DNA from: a virus
DNA length: 64,000 nt
Strand: one strand, 5' to 3'
IMG/VR virus record: IMGVR_UViG_3300019487_000019
Coordinates: 119,278-183,277 of that record
The notes beneath the pieces are model-generated. The model was not told the DNA's origin. It did not search any database and saw only the letters and a list, made by a program, of their open reading frames with translations. Numbering within the stretch: the first letter of the stretch is position 1; each line of letters opens with the position of its first letter. Below, one piece after another: positions 44,247 through 53,198 of this stretch. Made by a program: the position numbers and the translations under genes.

Positions 44247-44687
44247 CTACTCACCATTTTCCTCCTTTTCGCTGTCTGCGTCAAGAAGTGCAACAAGATC
44301 GTCAACAGACGTTGGTGTAGTGCGCGGTGAGCCATCCTTCTCCAGCTCGAAGACTTCTGCTTCGCCTGAAAGATTCAACCATACAGCAACAATGTGTCGA
44401 TGGCAAAACTTTCCTGGACCTTCATAACATAGCAGGATCGAACCCTCGGGAAGAGCATCAACGACAGCGCCCGGGGTTAGATGACGTTGTTTTAATTCTT
44501 TCCCGTAACGGCGAGTGTATTCCTGCGCATTGATTGTGCCACCTTTGATATCACGAAGTAACTCCCACGACGGAGCCAAAGAACGCATTCGTTTTCCCTT
44601 ATAGAAGAACGGTTCTTTTGCACTAATTGATACAGCTTCTGGTCGTTTCCCTGAACGGGAATAGTATGACGTGTATAGGCGCTTCAT
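44247..44687 (-). CDS. DUF488-family protein
   Basis: A 146-residue protein with the DUF488 layout: N-terminal strand MKRLYTSYYSRS, a middle with LAPSWELLRDIKGGTINAQE, EYTRRYGKEL, and the characteristic ILLCYEGPGKFCHRHIVAVW containing C-Y-E and C-H-R. DUF488 proteins are widespread and poorly understood. I start at the ATG at 44687, which overlaps the S11 peptidase stop (ATGA), rather than at a start 22 codons upstream inside that gene. The C-terminus is acidic. Function in the phage unknown. Confidence 0.85.
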   Translation of the reverse strand: MKRLYTSYYSRSGKRPEAVSISAKEPFFYKGKRMRSLAPSWELLRDIKGGTINAQEYTRRYGKELKQRHLTPGAVVDALPEGSILLCYEGPGKFCHRHIVAVWLNLSGEAEVFELEKDGSPRTTPTSVDDLVALLDADSEKEENGE

Positions 44688-45610
44688 TTGCGTTTCTTGA
44701 TCGGTTTCTTCGGCGGTGCCGGTTTCTTTGGCGCTTCTCCCGTCTCCACCCAATGCTTGATGTTTGACGCATCAGCAGCCCGAGCTTCATTACTAATGGC
44801 ATTGAGCAACACGACGATAACCTTTTTCACGCCCATTGAAGTCATCATTACAACACAACGGCCGGCATCCTTGATGTAGCCAGTTTTCTGAACTTCGATA
44901 GTCCAATCAGGCTTTCGAACAAGGCCGTTCGTGGTACCAAAGCCAACCTTTTTGGCTCGCTTTTTACTATACGTTGTCATCTCAAATTGAGTCGATGTAC
45001 TGAAGTCCTTAACGAGAACGTAATCACTTGAATGTCGAACGAGAATGGCAAGGTCTGTGGCGGTTGAGACGTTGTCATTACGCAATCCAATCGAATCGAC
45101 GTACTTTGTACTGTACATTCCAATCATTTGTGCTTTGTGGTTCATCGCACCCACAAAAACATCAACCCCACCTGGATAAGTGCGTGCAAGAGCAGCGGCA
45201 GCGCGATTTTGGGAATTCATTAACGCCAGATGGAGTAGCTCCGCTCGAGTGAGCTTTGCACCAACTGGTAATGAACGGCTCGTTCCACTATCCGCTCGTG
45301 TTGCCTCAACATCCTCTTGTGTAATTACGATTTCTTCCTCGAGATCAAGACGAGCATCGAGAATAACAACAGCTGTCATTAGTTTTGTAATCGAGGCGAT
45401 CGAACGGATGTCTTCTGCGTTTTTCTCGATGATTTTTTCACCTGTCTCAGCATCGATGACAAGTACAGATTGAGCATTTAGAGGGAACGGCGGTTGTTCG
45501 TCGGCCTTTGCCTTACCAGCAACAAGCCAAAGAAGCCCTGCCATTGCCGCAGCCAAGAGAACAAATTTGCCAATGGACCAAGCGCAATAAACAATTCGCG
45601 GATACATCAT
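44684..45610 (-). CDS. Penicillin-binding S11-type D-Ala-D-Ala peptidase with membrane anchor
   Basis: The 308-residue protein has an N-terminal hydrophobic segment (about residues 13-33, signal or anchor), then a serine peptidase with all three S11 motifs: SITK with Ser73 and Lys76, SQN at 133-135 and KTG at 242-244. It resembles PBP7/8-type endopeptidases or DD-carboxypeptidases that trim murein cross-links in the periplasm. The tail is a Pro/Lys linker. Two adjacent ATGs follow AGGAGG; the second may be the true start. Its place between polymerase and DUF488 is odd for a wall enzyme. It may be host-derived; a role in superinfection exclusion or wall remodelling is inference. Confidence 0.9.
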   Translation of the reverse strand: MMYPRIVYCAWSIGKFVLLAAAMAGLLWLVAGKAKADEQPPFPLNAQSVLVIDAETGEKIIEKNAEDIRSIASITKLMTAVVILDARLDLEEEIVITQEDVEATRADSGTSRSLPVGAKLTRAELLHLALMNSQNRAAAALARTYPGGVDVFVGAMNHKAQMIGMYSTKYVDSIGLRNDNVSTATDLAILVRHSSDYVLVKDFSTSTQFEMTTYSKKRAKKVGFGTTNGLVRKPDWTIEVQKTGYIKDAGRCVVMMTSMGVKKVIVVLLNAISNEARAADASNIKHWVETGEAPKKPAPPKKPIKKRK

Positions 45611-45615
45611 TCCTC

Positions 45616-48600
45616 CTAGCCAAAAAGATCATCAAACAACAAATCTTGTTTCGTTGGTGTTCGCTTTCCTATTGCTTTCAAAATGTTTTGGAGTGGATTG
45701 TCAACTAATCGTTCAATGTGAGCATCGTAGTCAATGTCAAAATTTTCTAGGAACCACGGTGGCACAACTTCAATGTCGGTTGGAAGAGCAATACTTTTGA
45801 ATTTCGAACCGCCGAGTTGATGAAGTGCATCGAGGTAAAAGACCTTGATTTTCATGTCATTTGTGATTGGTGGACTGATCTTATCTCCGTACTCCTTCAA
45901 ACATTGATTGTAATGAATTGCTGCTGCCACGTGGCCGGGCAGACGCGTATCTTCACCGAATTGTCGATATTGCCTCTCATAATCTTCAATACCATGAATT
46001 CCCTTGGGAAGTCCAATTTGCATCACATCCTTTACAGCGCGCAGCTCATCTTTGTAATTGACAACCTCTCTAGCCACAGTTTCCCACGAGCTACCCTTCA
46101 GATATCCCGCAACAAACGCATTAAGTCGATCAGCGATAGGACGTGGCAATGTGGTCTTTTTTGTGTCAAGACCCATGACCTTCATACTATCTGACGGTTT
46201 ACCCTCCTTGTCAACAACATGCAATACATAGCGTTTCTTATCAACTAAAATCCCACGGTCCGATATGATCTCTCTACCGACTTTAATCACCTCATCGAAG
46301 CCTTCATTACACAAAAAAGTCTGTTGTAAGAATGCTTTATATGACTCGTTGACCTTTTTCGCAACTGCATCTGCAACTTTGACAGCGTCTTGGACGTTTG
46401 TACAATGTGTTCGGAAATATGTGCTATCAGTGTTGTGAACAAGTATTTCATTCGCATAAAACAGATGAGTATCATTAACTTCAATATCATAGACGTATTG
46501 TTCTCTTGGGGGCAGAGCTTGAACTTTTAAACATTTAGCAAATGAAAGATTGTATCGTGTTTCTGCTTGTTTTTTCCGTCCCTCATTCCACTTCTTTGTT
46601 TTTCGTGGTTGTATAAATCCTACCAAAGAGTAAAAGTCTTTTTGATTTCTAATTGTAAGTCTTGTTGAAAATGTTCCCGTTGGTTGCCCGTTATAGGAAT
46701 TGGGTGTGTTTTCTGTAAACCACGTTGATGATATCCCACACAACAGCAATAATCTATGAATGTCTTTAATGTGTTGCTCGTTGACACTTGCAAGGCCAAC
46801 AACCTTTTGATTATTTGACCAACCATCAGCAGAAAACCAACCACGCAAAAAGGCACAAATATTTTCAGTGGTGTCAGTAAATAACCAACGTGGAATAATC
46901 TTTTGGTTTTCTTCGTAGAGATGTTTTCGCAGCGTTTTGCGAAGCTTTACAGAAGAAATTTGAATATCGTGACCGTTTGGCTTAACATACCACGATGAAA
47001 TCCAACCATCTTCCTTTAGAGGTTGTAAAAGATTCGAACAAACGACATTTAAATCCTGTCTTCCAACTGAAAGTAATGTTCCGCCCGTTTTAGTTTTATC
47101 TACATAACCATCGCCCATAACATAGCCCATTAATGTATAAAGATGTTTTGAATAATCGGTTTGACAAGTTCCTTTAAAGGGAATGTAGGGAAGAGTTAGT
47201 AATGATGAACAAATGTTAGTTGGTTTTGTTTCTTGCAAAAAATCTCCTGACGTTTTTCTCTGTTGGGTGTTTTTGTATGTTATTAAAGAGTGGTCTTCAG
47301 TCAAGTCCACATATTGACGATTTGTAATCCACACGCGATATAATTGTTTGGTTGTTTTATGACGCATCACGTATTTAATTGGTCTAAAACACGTTTGTTT
47401 TGTTTCTTTATCGTAAGTAAGCGCTTGTTGGTCTTGTAAGAAACAATATTCTTTCTTGTCAATTTGTTTATTGGTTGCTGTAAATAAACTTTCAATCGTT
47501 CTTGGACCTTTAACTGTCTCTATCAAAGTATCACCAGCAACACTGTCGCCATATAGAACCGATTCTGCCATAAAGCGACCGTTGAACACTGGTCCACCTA
47601 ATGCAGCCGCATCAGCGACACCAGCTTCACTAGCACTTTTCGGTGTATCATATTGAGGAAACTCAACATTATAATTGCCGTCAAGAATTTCAGCAACTTT
47701 TCGACATTGGTGTCGTAGAATCATGCGGCCAGTCCCAGTTGTACTCTCTCCCATCCGAAGATCGTAGAAGCGGAAATACAAATTGGTGAGCGCCCCGTAC
47801 AGTGAGTTCAATTTGATCTTGAACACATACTGGAGACGATCATAATAGTCAGCCTTATCGTGATCATCTGCAGCTTCAGCTTCCTTCTTCATCGCTTGAT
47901 ATTTCCGTCGCATCGCATACCATTCGGCAAGAATTGTCGGAATGATTCCTTGTTCGTTTTGATCAAATACCGTACCAAATCCACTGACGGCCCACTTTCG
48001 TTTCTTCAACCAGTCTCGAAATTCATCACCGGACATTACTACGACCTCTCCCGTTTCGAGTGTTAAATGAAGCTGAGCAAAAGTCCCCTTGGCAATTGCT
48101 TCGGTTGCTTTTTCCTCTTCACGAAACTGACCACGAAGTGTTTCCGGGGAGATATTGATAGCTCGAATAGCACTTGGATACAGAGAGTTGATATCGATGG
48201 AAGCAATGAATTCATGCAGTCCAACTTGTGGATATAGTACAAGCGCTCCTGCAATTTGTTGATCAACGGCTGGTGGCTTTGCATTTTGTACAACACGTTT
48301 CAACACGTGATGACAATAGTTAATGATAGCAAACTCTGCTAGTTTCAAAGTGCCCGTGACGTGCTCGAATAATCCGGTTGAAATGTGATACATTTGATTT
48401 GCAAGCTCGATGTAGCCAAGCTTTTGTTCGAAACCGTGCAGAATTTCAACATCTCGAATGTTGTATCGTGTGAAGAACCCGTAGTTCTTCCGATACAAAT
48501 CATGTAATGAGCCTTGATATTCCAACTTTGGAAGTCCCAGACCAACCTCTTGTTCGATTGATGCTAGTTTGTATGATGGTTTATCAGCTACTTCGTATTT

Positions 48601-49413
48601 TTTGTATAGTAATTGATAGTCAACACGGATTCGACCTTCAAGATCGATCGTATCACCAAGTTTCTTTCGTTCTCCTGTTTGCACATCAACAATAGCTTTG
48701 GAGAACACTTCGCGCCAGGTTGGCTTGCAACCCCGAAAATCGAGTTTTGAAAGCGGAATCTTGTAGCGCTCCATGCGCTTTGCGATGTATGGCATATCGA
48801 ACAAATCACTGTACCAACCAGAAAGAACGTCAGCATCACTAATCTCATCAATCATCTTGTTGAGAAGTTCGAGTTCATTTTCACAGACGTGTAGTCGAAG
48901 TTTATATGTTGTTGGAATAGGTACGTCCTTGCCGATTTCTTCAAGTAGTCGTTCGGTTGTCCATCCTGCTTCTGGTGGAACGGTGTAGACAACCAATTCA
49001 TTGCTCCATTCGTGAAACATAGCAATTGAACTAATGGGAGCATAGGGATTTTGAACGCCTGCGAAGCCCAGTTCGGGGTTATAATCAACCTCAATGTCTA
49101 GAAACGTGATATGAAGCTTTGGTGCTGGTTTGGCATAGTATGCCATTGAAAGAACGCGTTGTTCTGATGCGATGTCACTTTCGTACAAAGTGTGTCCATT
49201 GCGTTCGTATTCTTGACGTTTGTTGTAAAAATCGCTTTTGCTAATGCATTCAACTCTGGAAACTCGATCTCCATAAATCGTTCGATACTTGCCATTGACG
49301 TTATCAATGTAGAAATAGTGCGGTGCCGGGTAAACGACTTCTGTTCGGCCATTCTCGTCTCGCTCCCAAACGATGACGTCCTCGTTTTTCGTGATTGCAG
49401 AAATATAACTCAT
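45616..49413 (-). CDS. gp43: DNA polymerase gp43 (family B), interrupted by an intein
   Basis: The 1265-codon ORF is the replicative polymerase with proofreading exonuclease. Exonuclease motif FLDIEVD is at residues 104-110; polymerase motif A is DINSLYPSAIR (407-417), motif B KIKLNSLYGALTN (532-544), and motif C is split as YGD|TDS by a 371-residue intein (624-994). Without the intein the protein is 894 residues, almost the same as T4 gp43 (about 898). The C-terminal end DLLFDDLFG fits a clamp-binding tail. The catalytic Asp pair is brought together only after splicing, so unspliced polymerase should be inactive. Confidence 0.96.
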   Translation of the reverse strand: MSYISAITKNEDVIVWERDENGRTEVVYPAPHYFYIDNVNGKYRTIYGDRVSRVECISKSDFYNKRQEYERNGHTLYESDIASEQRVLSMAYYAKPAPKLHITFLDIEVDYNPELGFAGVQNPYAPISSIAMFHEWSNELVVYTVPPEAGWTTERLLEEIGKDVPIPTTYKLRLHVCENELELLNKMIDEISDADVLSGWYSDLFDMPYIAKRMERYKIPLSKLDFRGCKPTWREVFSKAIVDVQTGERKKLGDTIDLEGRIRVDYQLLYKKYEVADKPSYKLASIEQEVGLGLPKLEYQGSLHDLYRKNYGFFTRYNIRDVEILHGFEQKLGYIELANQMYHISTGLFEHVTGTLKLAEFAIINYCHHVLKRVVQNAKPPAVDQQIAGALVLYPQVGLHEFIASIDINSLYPSAIRAINISPETLRGQFREEEKATEAIAKGTFAQLHLTLETGEVVVMSGDEFRDWLKKRKWAVSGFGTVFDQNEQGIIPTILAEWYAMRRKYQAMKKEAEAADDHDKADYYDRLQYVFKIKLNSLYGALTNLYFRFYDLRMGESTTGTGRMILRHQCRKVAEILDGNYNVEFPQYDTPKSASEAGVADAAALGGPVFNGRFMAESVLYGDSVAGDTLIETVKGPRTIESLFTATNKQIDKKEYCFLQDQQALTYDKETKQTCFRPIKYVMRHKTTKQLYRVWITNRQYVDLTEDHSLITYKNTQQRKTSGDFLQETKPTNICSSLLTLPYIPFKGTCQTDYSKHLYTLMGYVMGDGYVDKTKTGGTLLSVGRQDLNVVCSNLLQPLKEDGWISSWYVKPNGHDIQISSVKLRKTLRKHLYEENQKIIPRWLFTDTTENICAFLRGWFSADGWSNNQKVVGLASVNEQHIKDIHRLLLLCGISSTWFTENTPNSYNGQPTGTFSTRLTIRNQKDFYSLVGFIQPRKTKKWNEGRKKQAETRYNLSFAKCLKVQALPPREQYVYDIEVNDTHLFYANEILVHNTDSTYFRTHCTNVQDAVKVADAVAKKVNESYKAFLQQTFLCNEGFDEVIKVGREIISDRGILVDKKRYVLHVVDKEGKPSDSMKVMGLDTKKTTLPRPIADRLNAFVAGYLKGSSWETVAREVVNYKDELRAVKDVMQIGLPKGIHGIEDYERQYRQFGEDTRLPGHVAAAIHYNQCLKEYGDKISPPITNDMKIKVFYLDALHQLGGSKFKSIALPTDIEVVPPWFLENFDIDYDAHIERLVDNPLQNILKAIGKRTPTKQDLLFDDLFG
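46432..47544 (-). mobile_element. LAGLIDADG intein at the YGD/TDS site of DNA polymerase
   Basis: The element starts with Ser (SVAGDTLIETVKG) and ends EILVHN before Thr. Block B is LTEDHSLI, and YVYDIEV with HLFYANEI form blocks F and G. Two LAGLIDADG motifs, LYTLMGYVMGDGY (around intein residue 135-147) and CAFLRGWFSADGW (230-242), are intact. The insertion site and Ser start are those of archaeal family B polymerase inteins at motif C, so it probably shares ancestry with them. Confidence 0.95.
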
Positions 49414-49482
49414 TCATTCTTCTCCTAGATACAAGATTTTACGCCGGCCCACCAGAAACGACAACGTTTACCCAGCATCTTC

Positions 49483-49490
49483 AATAAATA
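49483..49490 (+). promoter_or_regulatory. T4-type late promoter box (AATAAATA)
   Basis: Plus-strand AATAAATA followed by C, 42 bases before the tail fibre ATG, in the divergent gap with DNA polymerase. Confidence 0.65.
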
Positions 49491-49531
49491 CCCTTACGCA
49501 TTTTACTCGGCGGTTTTCAAGGAGAAAAATT

Positions 49532-51940
49532 ATGTCGAACGCTGTTCCTATCAAAGGTGAAACAGACAAAGAACTGGGTGCTCAGTTTGCGCCTCTTTCT
49601 GTTTCCGCACAGCTGATTCCAAATCTCACGGTAAGCATTCGTGCAGGTTCATTCTGGAATGCTGATAATGAAGTTGTGGAATTTCCAGGTGGTAATTCAC
49701 CGGCAATTGCAGCTCCAGGTTCCCTAAATCGTTGGACATTGGTCTCATTGAACGCAGCTGGTTCCGTTGTACTAACGCACGGCACATCATCAGCAGCACC
49801 AGCCATCCCAGCTCCACCAACAGGCAACTTGCCATTGGCGGCTGTATATATGACCTCAGCAACTACCCAAATTACTTCTGTGGTAATCATGGATGTACGT
49901 CCTCAGAACCGCGTTGTTGCTGATCCAACAGCAGCACTTGTTGACTACCCAACGTTTACAGATATGAACAACGCTCTTGCGTTGAAAGCAGACGTTGACG
50001 GTACACCAAACTCACAGTTCTACATGAACAAGGGAGCAGCAGGTCCTGCAAACGCACTGTTCTCAATTGATCGTGGCGCTTCAGTCGATGTTTCGATTCG
50101 TTGGAATGAGGCAACAGACAAGTGGCAGTTTACAAACGACGGCACAACGTTCGTTGATATGGCATCGGTTTCTGGCTCATTCATGCCAATTCAAGGTGCA
50201 GCTGTTTCTGGTAATGTTGGCACATTCAACGGTGTTGGTGAAATCATTGACAGTGGTACAGCTCTAACAGCCCTAGCAACTGATGTAGAAATCGCAACAA
50301 AACTTGATGATTTCGTAGGTGTAAACGGCAACGTGGTCGTAGTTGCGGGTCTTGGTACAGCGCTAGCAGATGGTGGTATTGCACTTTCAGCTCTTGCAAC
50401 AGATGCTGAAGTTGCAGCTCTTGATGCCCTCGTTGTTCACCTCGCTGGCACAGAAACAATCACAGGCACCAAAACGTTCTCAGCAGCACCAACATTTGCA
50501 AATGCAGGTAATTCGTTCATCAACTTCACAAAAGGTGCAGCAAGCGATGCGGGTATCCACGTCGATCGTGGCGTAGACCCATTTGCACTACTCGAGTGGG
50601 ATGAAACAACGGACCAGTGGATTGCAGGCGTCAACGGCTCAGCATTCCCAATTCTTACAGCCGAGAACCTGGCACTTGATGATCTAACAGACGTAGTTCT
50701 TACTGCACCAGCAACAAACAATGTCCTACAATACAATGGTACAGACTGGGTCAACACAGCCAAGATAACACTGGCGGCTGGAACAGCAGCACTTCCTGCA
50801 TACACGTTTGCATCAGATGCAACCAAAGGTACGTACGACAGTGGCGCCGGTCGAGTGAGTATCGCAATTGCGGGTGCCGAAAAAGTTCGTTTTGACGCTG
50901 GTGGTGTAACGACATTTTCCGGCTACGCACAAGGCGGTGTTGGTGGCATGGCTCTGTGGCACACAGCAACTCCAGCAGTCGGCGTCACGCTGGCTGCCGG
51001 CAACGTTGCAATGACTAATGGTGCAAACTCAATTACAGTTAGCCCGGTAGGTGTTGCGTTCACAGGCACAGTAACACTGCCAGGTGGTGGTTCACCCGTA
51101 GCAACAACACGTGCTATTAATACGACTGTCGGTGATCTAACAGGTGGTGGTGATCTTTCAGCCGATCGTACATTATCGCTAGCAACAACAGCAGTCATTC
51201 CAGGTGCATTCGGCTCAGCCACAGCAGTTGGTACGTTTACGGTTGATACGAAGGGTCGTTTGACAGCAGCTGGTGCCACACCAATCGCGATCCTCGGTGG
51301 ACAGCTCACGATTGCTGGAACGAGCGGTAACGTTGTATCGTTGAACGGTTCTAACAATCCAGTTGACAGCGGCATTGAAGCTGTTGACGTATTCTTAAGG
51401 GACGGCTCTGTTCTAGCAGTTGATCCGTTCGATATGAATGGAAACGGCTTTTACAATGTCGTCTTTGTAGACGGCAAGAACGATAGCACTATGGCAATTA
51501 CTGCTGGAACAAACGGGGGTGGCACAACGAGCGGTAACAACGTGTTCGTTCGTGGTGGCCCAGCTGTAAACGGCATGGGTGGTGGCGTATTGCTCTTCGG
51601 TCGCGACGGTGCTGGCGTAGATCAGGATGGTGGTAGTGTGCTGGTGTTCACGGGTGCAAAAACTGGTCTTGGTTCTCCTGGCTACTTTGAAGTCGGTACT
51701 CCTGCAGGTCAGTCGTTGAAAGTCACGGGCGTTGGTAACGTTGTCCTAGGTTTGACAACAGATCCAATCGCAGCAACTGATGGTTTCCCATATATTCCGT
51801 TCACAACAACGGCTGGTACACCATCAGGCACACCAACAGCAGTAGCTGGATTTGCACCAATGATCGCTCAGGACGATGGTGGTGTATTCACACTGTGGAT
51901 CTACATGAGTGGTGCTTGGAGGGCTGCAACTCTTGTGTAA
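49532..51940 (+). CDS. Tail fibre-like protein
   Basis: The 802-residue protein is Gly/Ala/Thr/Val-rich with typical fibre phrases: ALATDVEIATKL and ALATDAEVAALD, GTKTFSAAPTF, and LTGGGDLSADRTLSLATT followed by FTVDTKGRLTAAGA. Two ~50-residue repeats (50009-50161 and 50507-50656) each end in W-x-E-x-T-D-x-W and N-D/N-G-x-x-F. The N-terminus (first ~130 residues) probably attaches to the baseplate and the variable C-terminus binds the host. It stands alone on the plus strand inside a long minus-strand block, with its own late promoter, a good ribosome site and a terminator, so it can be exchanged as a unit. Confidence 0.85.
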   Translation: MSNAVPIKGETDKELGAQFAPLSVSAQLIPNLTVSIRAGSFWNADNEVVEFPGGNSPAIAAPGSLNRWTLVSLNAAGSVVLTHGTSSAAPAIPAPPTGNLPLAAVYMTSATTQITSVVIMDVRPQNRVVADPTAALVDYPTFTDMNNALALKADVDGTPNSQFYMNKGAAGPANALFSIDRGASVDVSIRWNEATDKWQFTNDGTTFVDMASVSGSFMPIQGAAVSGNVGTFNGVGEIIDSGTALTALATDVEIATKLDDFVGVNGNVVVVAGLGTALADGGIALSALATDAEVAALDALVVHLAGTETITGTKTFSAAPTFANAGNSFINFTKGAASDAGIHVDRGVDPFALLEWDETTDQWIAGVNGSAFPILTAENLALDDLTDVVLTAPATNNVLQYNGTDWVNTAKITLAAGTAALPAYTFASDATKGTYDSGAGRVSIAIAGAEKVRFDAGGVTTFSGYAQGGVGGMALWHTATPAVGVTLAAGNVAMTNGANSITVSPVGVAFTGTVTLPGGGSPVATTRAINTTVGDLTGGGDLSADRTLSLATTAVIPGAFGSATAVGTFTVDTKGRLTAAGATPIAILGGQLTIAGTSGNVVSLNGSNNPVDSGIEAVDVFLRDGSVLAVDPFDMNGNGFYNVVFVDGKNDSTMAITAGTNGGGTTSGNNVFVRGGPAVNGMGGGVLLFGRDGAGVDQDGGSVLVFTGAKTGLGSPGYFEVGTPAGQSLKVTGVGNVVLGLTTDPIAATDGFPYIPFTTTAGTPSGTPTAVAGFAPMIAQDDGGVFTLWIYMSGAWRAATLV
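50009..50161 (+). repeat. Fibre repeat, copy 1
   Basis: Copy with FYMNKGAAGPANALFSIDRG and IRWNEATDKWQF. Confidence 0.75.
50507..50656 (+). repeat. Fibre repeat, copy 2
   Basis: Copy with FINFTKGAASDAGIHVDRG and LEWDETTDQWIA. Confidence 0.75.
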
Positions 51941-51962
51941 TTTCCTGTTCGGGACGGGAAAG

Positions 51963-51986
51963 AGGCCGGCGAAAGTCGGCCTTTTT
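51963..51986 (+). terminator. Intrinsic terminator after the tail fibre gene
   Basis: An 8-bp stem (AGGCCGGC / GTCGGCCT, one G-T pair) closed by a GAAA tetraloop and followed by five T residues, 23 bases after the fibre stop. It lies between convergent genes and may also weakly end the minus-strand transcript. Confidence 0.92.
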
Positions 51987-51994
51987 ATTTGGCA

Positions 51995-52408
51995 TTATCC
52001 GTGAACGGTGATCGTGTCGTATAGCACTTTGACTTTGACCATGCGATACTCAGTCGCATCGAGCCCATCAACTTCAAGAGACGGGACATAACAGTTGTGC
52101 ATGGTGTAGTACAGATCAGGAACTATGCAAATGAATTTTGGAGCAAGTCCTTCACGCTGGCCTTCCATCTGGTCCTCCAATAGACGAAACAGCGTTGATG
52201 TTGGTTCATCAATGGAGCAAGGGTCGTCTTGGACCAGACCAAAGGTAATTTCAACTGGCTCGTACGTGTGTCGTCCCGGAAGCGTAATACGACCATTGTA
52301 TTGCTCAATCTCAACCATTTCTATGGAAACGCGCGGTACGCTAACGCCCAAAACGTTAAATCGACGATAGGTCATAAGCTGACCTAAGTGAAGGAAGTCG
52401 ATAATCAT
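51995..52408 (-). CDS. Probable structural protein of unknown role
   Basis: A 137-residue beta-rich protein without a motif I can name. Segments RFNVLGVSVPRVSIEMVEIE, ITLPGRHTYEPVEITFGLVQ and YVPSLEVDGLDATEYRMVKV give alternating strands as in tail-tube-type or baseplate folds, so a virion protein is possible. Its ATG overlaps the dCMP deaminase stop (ATGA). The tail fibre terminator lies immediately past its end. Confidence 0.6.
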   Translation of the reverse strand: MIIDFLHLGQLMTYRRFNVLGVSVPRVSIEMVEIEQYNGRITLPGRHTYEPVEITFGLVQDDPCSIDEPTSTLFRLLEDQMEGQREGLAPKFICIVPDLYYTMHNCYVPSLEVDGLDATEYRMVKVKVLYDTITVHG

Positions 52409-52857
52409 TCGTATGGGAGCTCCACTAATTCCACACCCATTTCTTGTGCATAGGTCCTAACACGAACAAACGCATCGCCCCATCGTGTGAGTTGTTCAGG
52501 GGTTGCTTGTGGAGCTACAAAACGAACAATACCTCGCTGTACCATTTGTACAAAGCAGCGATCACACGACATAAACGGCCATGTATACAGCGTATAACCG
52601 TGTAGAGCTTCCCTTGCAAAGTCAGCCGCATTCACTTCGCAGTGAATGATACGGCTGTATTTCTCGTCTCGATTTGAATATAGTTCAGGTAAATCGGGCA
52701 TTTTTTGGGGGAACCCGTTGAAACCAACGGAACAAACGCTACGGTCGGAACGAACGATTACAGCACCAGTTTTTGTGCTTGGATCCTTGGAACGACTAGC
52801 AATATACTTCGCCATTCCAAGGTAGAATTCGTCCCACGATTCGCGTTTTTCTGTCAT
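52405..52857 (-). CDS. cd: dCMP deaminase
   Basis: The 150-residue protein is a zinc deaminase converting dCMP to dUMP for dTMP synthesis. Zinc and catalytic residues are visible as HCEVNAADFA (His72, Glu74) and PFMSCDRCFVQMV (Cys98, Cys101), with the substrate loop SKDPSTKTGAVIV upstream. It is shorter than T4 Cd (193) but complete. It overlaps the DsbA-like gene by one base (TAATG). Confidence 0.93.
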   Translation of the reverse strand: MTEKRESWDEFYLGMAKYIASRSKDPSTKTGAVIVRSDRSVCSVGFNGFPQKMPDLPELYSNRDEKYSRIIHCEVNAADFAREALHGYTLYTWPFMSCDRCFVQMVQRGIVRFVAPQATPEQLTRWGDAFVRVRTYAQEMGVELVELPYE

Positions 52858-53198
52858 TATTTGTCCTCGCCCTCCGCATCGAGCGGATCGCGCAATTTCC
52901 CTTCAATCAGCGTTTCGTATAGTGTTTCGAAATGCCGGTTTTCTTCTTGGAGCGATGTGTAATTGTGTTTGTACATCGTTTTTGCGAGCTTACTGATAAC
53001 TTTTCGTTCAATACCAGTTTGTGTCGCCGCGTCACCAATCGCTTCCTTGATCAATTCTTTCTTCCGGTCGATCTCCTGAAGATGTTCTGTAATCGTAACC
53101 AAAACTGTCTTGAATTTCTTCCGCTCGTCCTGATTGTTCACCACTTTGTTGACGGATTGTTCCGTCGAGGGTTTCGCTTGTTTCTTGAATTTTGCCAT
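52857..53198 (-). CDS. DsbA-like dsDNA-binding late transcription protein
   Basis: A 113-residue, highly charged helical protein. The segment QEIDRKKELIKEAIGDAATQ, then GIERKVISKLAKTMYKHNY and ENRHFETLYETLIEG, resembles T4 DsbA, a double-stranded DNA-binding protein that helps late promoter use. I start at the ATG at 53198 (MAKFKK), not seven codons earlier. Its first 167 bases overlap the end of the transglycosylase gene in another frame, an unusually long overlap. The DsbA match is by eye and short, so moderate. Confidence 0.55.
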   Translation of the reverse strand: MAKFKKQAKPSTEQSVNKVVNNQDERKKFKTVLVTITEHLQEIDRKKELIKEAIGDAATQTGIERKVISKLAKTMYKHNYTSLQEENRHFETLYETLIEGKLRDPLDAEGEDK

